From positions 1 to 37,347 of the forward strand of contig JBDKUO010000052.1 in assembly GCA_039679645.1 (NCBI GenBank): a DNA stretch of 37,347 nucleotides. The letters are read 5' to 3'. The position numbers were made by a program, and so were the translations under genes. Origin of the DNA: Armatimonadota bacterium (lineage in GTDB: Bacteria > Armatimonadota > UBA5829). Under the pieces are notes generated by a model. It saw only the letters and a program-made list of their open reading frames with translations, was not told the DNA's origin and did no database searches. Each line of letters opens with the position of its first letter. Positions within the stretch are counted from its first letter, which is position 1. Shown here one piece after another: positions 32,800 through 37,347 of the stretch.

Positions 32800-33479
32800 T
32801 AAGGGGAAGTCCTTCCATCACTGAGGTGAACGATAACGCCTTTTGGGTTATACGGATACCATTCGCTTTTCGGCACAGGCTGCATCAGCGCGCTTGACTG
32901 TGTCCAGCCCGGGTCACCGCCGGGTCCTACGCTCCACACGGCCCACTTTACGGGCGCTTGAACTGCCTCCGGCTTTAGAGTGGTTCCGATTCGCAGGCTC
33001 TTGCCCTTCTCCTCATAATAATAGTAACAGCTTTTTGTGCTCGTGGGATAGTTACCGGGGATCCACATACCGCCGGGGACCTTGAAATTGTTAGAATACT
33101 GCCAGCCGATCACCACGTATTTATACGTGCGCCGCTTATCGTCGAGATCACCGTTTGTTTCCTGGTTGAACGGATCGAGTATTCGATGCGCCGGAATATA
33201 ACCCATGGTATACAGTTCGCGAGGCATTTCGTAATAGTCGATCTCCTGGTTTTCCGAGCATGAGAGCCGCGCAAACGGATACCCGCCTCGGTCTTCTTTA
33301 TACATCTCGATAGCTATACCGAACTGCCTCAGGTCTGAATGCACGCTCACTATCTTCGACCTGAGCCGTGCGCCGGACAAAACGGGCAGCAGCATGCCAG
33401 CCATTACAGCGATTATCGCGATCACTACAAGCAGCTCAATCAAAGTAAAGGCTTTTGCGGACTCTCCAGGGTTTTGCAC
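32799..33479 (-). CDS. Type IV pilin-like / type II secretion pseudopilin (PulG type)
   Basis: A 226-residue protein with the prepilin signature: a short basic leader ending SAKA, then FTLIELLVVIAIIAVMAGMLLPVL, which a prepilin peptidase would cut before Phe and methylate. The body, with LRQFGIAIEMYKEDRGGYPF, DPFNQETNG and WAVWSVGPGGDPGWTQ, is the pattern of planctomycete- and armatimonad-type pseudopilins of the DUF1559-like kind. No secretion machinery is in the window. GTG start at 33479 with GAGAG upstream. It lies 13 bases after the secreted repeat protein gene and abuts the ECF S component. Confidence 0.88.
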   Translation of the reverse strand: MQNPGESAKAFTLIELLVVIAIIAVMAGMLLPVLSGARLRSKIVSVHSDLRQFGIAIEMYKEDRGGYPFARLSCSENQEIDYYEMPRELYTMGYIPAHRILDPFNQETNGDLDDKRRTYKYVVIGWQYSNNFKVPGGMWIPGNYPTSTKSCYYYYEEKGKSLRIGTTLKPEAVQAPVKWAVWSVGPGGDPGWTQSSALMQPVPKSEWYPYNPKGVIVHLSDGRTSP

Positions 33480-33492
33480 TTTCTACTCTCAG

Positions 33493-34824
33493 CTAATTTG
33501 CAATAGTGGTCGATGGATGATGCATCACAGCCAAGTCATTCGGATCGCCGAGTATCAGCTTCGGCGTAACTCCATCACCCTCCAATGAAGCAATGGCATT
33601 CACAGCTACAAAGTCTCCCTCTTGAGCTGTTATGCCGGTGGCCTTGGTGAGCCTGATCGTGTCGCCATTATCAGTCGTGAAATCATAGTTGCCGTCTCCT
33701 ATTGACTGGCCGAGCGTTCCGCAGCACCGCACCAGGATTCCGGACACACTCAGCCCTTTATCCGCAGACAGCGTGCGTCCATTGATACCAATAGGCTTCG
33801 GCGCATCCCCAGAGTATACGACCGGGCACGCGGTCGCATCCATGACCTGCTCACGGCCTTCTGACGTAAACGTGCCCTGCAGAGCTACCCTGTCGCCCGG
33901 ATGAACGTCGAAACTGCCGATCACCTTGATCCCGCTCTGCCTGCCCTCTTCCTGAACGTAGAAGCAGTCGTCAAATACTCGCGAGACCACTCTTGCGAGC
34001 GCGATATCCGAACTATTTTTAACCCAGACGCGGTAGTTGGATGTGCAAGGTACGCTCGTATCCTCCTGGTCGAATATACCGGTCACACTCAGCGAGCCTT
34101 TCAGGTTTGCGCACCCGCTGAAGTCTCCTACTGTCGAGAGGAGCATGCCTACATCTCCGGTCGAGTCACCTATGGTAAGCTGCTGCCCGCTTGTCCACGT
34201 GCCGCTTGTTACATGAACGCCGTAGAGCCGCACATATCTGGTCTGGTAATATTCTCCTCCGCCTGCCCGGCTCTGATCGAAATAATTGCAGTCAGATACT
34301 TTTGTTATGAGCGCAGGCTCGGGCAGGCCCGGATGGTCCAGCACTTCGACTGTAAACGCATACGAAGGGTTGGCCGTGTGCAGATGGTTGATCACAACCT
34401 TGCCCCTGTGCGCATCTGCCAGATAGCCGGTGACCCGAAGCCTGTCACCTGCCTGAAAGTTTATGTAATAGCTTTGCCGATACGCCGACCAAAGGTTGCC
34501 GTAGAACCATGATCCGGCCCAGATCTGAATGCCGCCGCGGTCGCTTGTCGTATCCTGGAGAAATGCCGTGTAATACGTGCTGTATCCGACCGGGCCGTCA
34601 GGATCGACGATCTCGTTGTAACCGGCAAGAGCCACACCCTCTACGGTCACCATCTCTTCAGGAACGGAAAAACTGCCGCCGGAAAACCCGGCCACCAGCG
34701 GATTGGTCCCGATACCGTTTGTGTCTACCGCCTCGTAGTCCCATATAGTGTTCGCATTGCAGCATAACGCCGAAGCAATCAATATCATAACAACAATAAC
34801 AACAGCTCTTTTTGCCATGCTCAT
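33493..34824 (-). CDS. Secreted protein with repeated OB-fold-like segments, function unknown
   Basis: The 443-residue protein has a signal peptide (about residues 1-25: KRAVVIVVMILIASALCCNA). The mature part repeats a beta-rich pattern, such as GDRLRVTGYLADAHRGKVVINHL, LKGSLSVTGIFDQEDT, GDRVALQGTFTSEGREQVM and GDFVAVNAIASLEGD, that looks like three or more OB-fold units of the type found in extracellular nucleases and lamin-tail-like proteins. I see no nuclease catalytic motif. ATG 34824 has AAGGA four bases before it; ATG 34818 is the alternative. It is the first gene of the minus-strand run. Confidence 0.7.
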   Translation of the reverse strand: MSMAKRAVVIVVMILIASALCCNANTIWDYEAVDTNGIGTNPLVAGFSGGSFSVPEEMVTVEGVALAGYNEIVDPDGPVGYSTYYTAFLQDTTSDRGGIQIWAGSWFYGNLWSAYRQSYYINFQAGDRLRVTGYLADAHRGKVVINHLHTANPSYAFTVEVLDHPGLPEPALITKVSDCNYFDQSRAGGGEYYQTRYVRLYGVHVTSGTWTSGQQLTIGDSTGDVGMLLSTVGDFSGCANLKGSLSVTGIFDQEDTSVPCTSNYRVWVKNSSDIALARVVSRVFDDCFYVQEEGRQSGIKVIGSFDVHPGDRVALQGTFTSEGREQVMDATACPVVYSGDAPKPIGINGRTLSADKGLSVSGILVRCCGTLGQSIGDGNYDFTTDNGDTIRLTKATGITAQEGDFVAVNAIASLEGDGVTPKLILGDPNDLAVMHHPSTTIAN

Positions 34825-34961
34825 ATTTTCCTTACTGTCGTGCAGTATGTTGGGTGGCACGAAACGCAATATCGTAGCACCATATAGGCGGCCTGTCAAG
34901 CAGTAACAGCTCAAAATTTGTGATTACAGGCCTAGTGGTCTTGCGACTAAAAAATACACAA

Positions 34962-35035
34962 AGTCGGCCCTCGCCGACTGGTATTCCAGTGTACGAAGGG
35001 ACACTTCGTGCTTTTCTAGCCGCGGTTTTAACCGC
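34962..35035. repeat. Short hairpin repeat array, copy 2
   Basis: AGTCGGC/GCCGACT (34962-34979), then ACGAAG/CTTCGT, then TAGCCGCGGTTTTAACCGC (35017-35035). The first and third are also at 30075-30144. This region fills much of the 364-base gap 34825-35188 between two divergent genes; no coding frame of note and no clear promoter is visible there. Confidence 0.8.
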
Positions 35036-35188
35036 AGAGGCCAAAAACAGGGCAAATCCAATTTAGATGCGTTAGTCCTAACGCTCTGGGTGCAATACTG
35101 GTATTCCTGACAGCCCGCCGCGATAAAGGAGCATGGCATATATTCCTTGACGACAAAACCATACATGCTAGGATTGGGGGCAATCAAA

Positions 35189-37114
35189 ATGTTGCAGATG
35201 CGACGAGCCGTGTGCGTCGCACTTGCTCTTGCGGCTGTCATGATGATATCCGCGAGTGCAGCGTGGGGCGTATACGAAAGAGACTTTGTAGGGTCGGATG
35301 ACCTTGCAGCAGGATTTCACGACAATATCAGCTACTTTTCTTCTCTAGGCGGGCTCAGGCTCAATGATTGTAAGATGAGCATTCCGTTTTTGTGGGTTCC
35401 AAGCCCGTCCGCAAATACCATTACGCGTATAGATGCCCGGACTGGGCGTGAAACGGCGCGTTATCAGATCGGCCCGGCAAACGGTGGCTGGAACCCGTGC
35501 GCGGTGGCGGTCGATTCCAAGGGAAACGCTTATGTGGCCTGCGCGGACCCCGGTTCAACCGGTAAGGTGGTACGCATCTCGGCAGTACGTTCAGACTCAA
35601 ATCACGACGGCTTTTCGGTCACATCTTGTGATGCAAATGCTGATGGGCGAATCAGCGCGTCCGAGACCATGCCCTGGAAAACGGACGATTGTGTCGGCCC
35701 GGTCTTCAATGTCGGCGGCAAGGGCGCAAGCCCATCGAGTATTGCGTTTGACAACAGCGGATATCTCTGGGTCACGCTTAAAAGTGATGCCGAGGCCGTA
35801 AAGATGAACCCGGAAACGGGTGAGATACTGGCTCATGTTGATCTTGTCGGCAGACCGACGTCGATTATTGCCGGCGACGACAGTTCCATGTGGGTTGTCA
35901 GCCGTGATCAGGGGACGCTCTGCCGGGTCAACACGGTGACGTGTGCTCTGGCGGCTTCATACAGGCTCGACAACTGCCTTCCGGCAAGTGCCTGCAAGGG
36001 CGAGAACGGCAAGCTGTGGATATCCAATTTGAACGGTGGTCTGGTCGAGTTCGATACGGAAAACGGCACATGGAATACCTCTGAAACAGACGATGGCGGC
36101 TATTCCGGTATAGCGCTTGACAAGAACGGCGATCTCTGGGCTGCCTGTCCGGATACGGGGAATGTGATATGTCTATCGGGCCAGGACGGCAGTCTGCTGA
36201 CACGCATACCGGTCGGCAACGAGCCGACAATGCTGAGTACGGATAACGACGGTTATCTGTGGGTAATGTGCGAGGCGAACGGAAGTGTTGTCAAGATAAA
36301 TGTCGATTCCGAAGAAGTGCTCAATAATGTTGACACGGAAGCCTGGATACACTCTTCCACATCGTTTACTGCCTGCTCCACCAAAAACGGTGTCTGTCCG
36401 CAGGGCACATGGCGGATGCTCGTAGACAGTGAAATCCAGGGAGCCGGGTGGGGCATAATTGACTGGGACGGCCAGAATATCGGCGGCTCGATTGGGGTGC
36501 AGGTGCGCACGGCAGATGATCCGGCAATGCTCAGCGGTGAGCAATTCGTGCCGGTTGCAAGCGGCATCAAGTTCTCCGTGTCCGAGGGCCGTTATATGGA
36601 AGTAATGGTCACATTCGACGGCAATGGTGATGCTTCGCCTATTCTGCATGGGCTCCATATTGAGGGTGTAAACCTTGCTCCGAAAGTGGAGAATGCTTGG
36701 CCATCGGTGGCAAAGATACTCAAGAGGGATCACACACTGGAGCCTGTAGGCATTGAAGGAGTATATGATCCCGAGGGAGATGAGTTCGAAATTGAGATCA
36801 CCAGAGTCGAGCAGGATGAGCCGGTGAGCGGTCTGGGCAAGGGTGATCTTGCTCCGGATGCGGTCTGTATGGACGGGTCGAGTGTGTGGCTTCGTGGTGA
36901 GTGTGATCCAGGCAGTGAAAAGCGAGCGTCGGACGGACGTGTATACGTTGTCTCTTTCAAGGCTGTGGATGTATACGGTGCAGAGTCGTTTGGTAAGGTC
37001 AAGGTGATGGTCCCGCCGGATGATAAAGGTAATGCAGTCGAGGATCTGGCGAAATATGATTCTTACAAGGAGCCTGCCAAGCTGCTGTGCGCCAACATCA
37101 GCGATGCTATTTGA
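35189..37114 (+). CDS. Secreted NHL/Vgb-type beta-propeller protein with embedded EF-hand and C-terminal beta domain
   Basis: A 641-residue exported protein. The signal peptide is about residues 5-26 (RRAVCVALALAAVMMISASAAWG). From ~65 to ~400, repeated blades of the form S-x-GYLWVT-x and D-x-NGDLWAACPDTGNV resemble streptogramin-lyase/NHL propellers. Between blades, residues 136-159 hold two calcium-loop-like segments; the second, DANADGRISASE (148-159), is a perfect EF-hand/dockerin loop. A C-terminal region (~420-600) has DWDGQNIGGSIGVQVRTAD, VMVTFDGNGDASPILHGLHIE and a cadherin-like GIEGVYDPEGDEFEIEITRV. Role is probably carbohydrate or surface interaction. ATG 35189 follows GGGGG by 8 bases; ATG 35198 is close. 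No similarity to Vgb catalysis is claimed. Confidence 0.8.
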   Translation: MLQMRRAVCVALALAAVMMISASAAWGVYERDFVGSDDLAAGFHDNISYFSSLGGLRLNDCKMSIPFLWVPSPSANTITRIDARTGRETARYQIGPANGGWNPCAVAVDSKGNAYVACADPGSTGKVVRISAVRSDSNHDGFSVTSCDANADGRISASETMPWKTDDCVGPVFNVGGKGASPSSIAFDNSGYLWVTLKSDAEAVKMNPETGEILAHVDLVGRPTSIIAGDDSSMWVVSRDQGTLCRVNTVTCALAASYRLDNCLPASACKGENGKLWISNLNGGLVEFDTENGTWNTSETDDGGYSGIALDKNGDLWAACPDTGNVICLSGQDGSLLTRIPVGNEPTMLSTDNDGYLWVMCEANGSVVKINVDSEEVLNNVDTEAWIHSSTSFTACSTKNGVCPQGTWRMLVDSEIQGAGWGIIDWDGQNIGGSIGVQVRTADDPAMLSGEQFVPVASGIKFSVSEGRYMEVMVTFDGNGDASPILHGLHIEGVNLAPKVENAWPSVAKILKRDHTLEPVGIEGVYDPEGDEFEIEITRVEQDEPVSGLGKGDLAPDAVCMDGSSVWLRGECDPGSEKRASDGRVYVVSFKAVDVYGAESFGKVKVMVPPDDKGNAVEDLAKYDSYKEPAKLLCANISDAI

Positions 37115-37135
37115 ATGTGAATCCTCCTCTTGTTT

Positions 37136-37161
37136 GCATGCCCGCCATACGGCGGGTATGC
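37136..37161. repeat. GC-rich palindrome after the propeller gene
   Basis: GCATGCCCGCC and GGCGGGTATGC flank ATAC with one mismatch. No T-run follows, so it is a REP-like element rather than a clear terminator. The rest of 37115-37347 shows no certain gene; a frame from ATG 37210 is open to the window end but has no ribosome-binding site and no recognisable family. Confidence 0.55.
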
Positions 37162-37347
37162 ACCCTTATCTCCTATCTCAATGTTTTCCGTCCTTCCTCA
37201 CTCATTAAAATGGGCATTCCAAACGAGGCAATTGCGATAGCTGGAACTGATCTCAAATCTGTTGGTTCAAAGAAAGTGGAAACCCCAAGCTCTGAGCGTG
37301 TGGAACGAAGCGCAAATGCAAAAAAGTGGAAAATCTACCCCAATAAA

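Noticed and set aside
37210-37347. Possible partial gene starting at ATG 37210, open to the window end
   Set aside because: Only about 46 codons are visible, with no ribosome-binding site and no recognised family.
1-37347. CRISPR array, tRNA, rRNA, transposase or prophage
   Set aside because: No regularly spaced repeats with unique spacers, no tRNA-like cloverleaf noticed, and no transposase or phage protein among the frames.

Overview
This window looks like chromosomal sequence from a free-living, Gram-negative-type bacterium. I favour Armatimonadota or a relative, by inference only; there is no rRNA or other marker gene in the window to settle it. The hints are the mixture of a SigB/SigF-type partner-switching operon and SpoIID with type IV pilus retraction ATPases and a single pseudopilin, plus a URO-D-family methyltransferase-like protein, a Gfo/Idh oxidoreductase and a sugar-isomerase TIM barrel, and large secreted proteins with lectin-like, chitobiase-C and beta-propeller domains. 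I found no tRNA, rRNA, CRISPR array, transposase or prophage.

Layout. 1-1397: C-terminal part of a secreted papain-type protein with two tandem C-terminal domains, closed by a strong terminator. 1516-9936: mostly plus-strand genes: URO-D-family protein, rarA, mnmA, two small membrane/envelope proteins (DUF948 and YtxH families), then an rsbV-rsbW-sigma operon, then two tandem pilT paralogues. 9933-13876: sugar isomerase-like protein, Gfo/Idh oxidoreductase and a membrane-anchored SurA/PpiC-type foldase. 13986-16110: rsmI and spoIID, convergent and overlapping. 16183-21423: a divergent sugar-nucleotide locus matching all five steps of the WbpA-B-E-D-I route to UDP-2,3-diacetamido-2,3-dideoxy-D-mannuronic acid. 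21467-26851: a well-formed promoter followed by rmlD, ileS, a DksA/TraR-like zinc protein, lspA and lgt. 26943-29307: CoA-disulfide/persulfide reductase fused to rhodanese, then a Prx6-type peroxiredoxin, closed by a strong terminator. 29392-29973: alkyladenine DNA glycosylase. 30337-34824 (minus): tightly packed genes for a secreted repeat protein, a pseudopilin, and an ECF transporter (S, T and A components) with an FmdE-like protein inserted. 35189-37114: secreted beta-propeller protein with an embedded EF-hand.

How the genes work together. Several clusters concern the cell envelope: surface-sugar synthesis (wbp genes, rmlD), lipoprotein maturation (lspA, lgt), periplasmic folding (PpiC), peptidoglycan trimming (SpoIID) and pilus retraction (PilT). 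The rsb operon probably supplies a stress or developmental sigma factor, but its kinase has lost several ATP-binding residues. The reductase and peroxiredoxin form a thiol/peroxide module.

The least explained material is (a) the ECF transporter with an FmdE-like partner, (b) the degenerate anti-sigma kinase, and (c) several families of short palindromic intergenic repeats, one of which forms the 5' end region of mnmA. Start sites were chosen from ribosome-binding sites and family alignments recalled from memory; no database search was possible.
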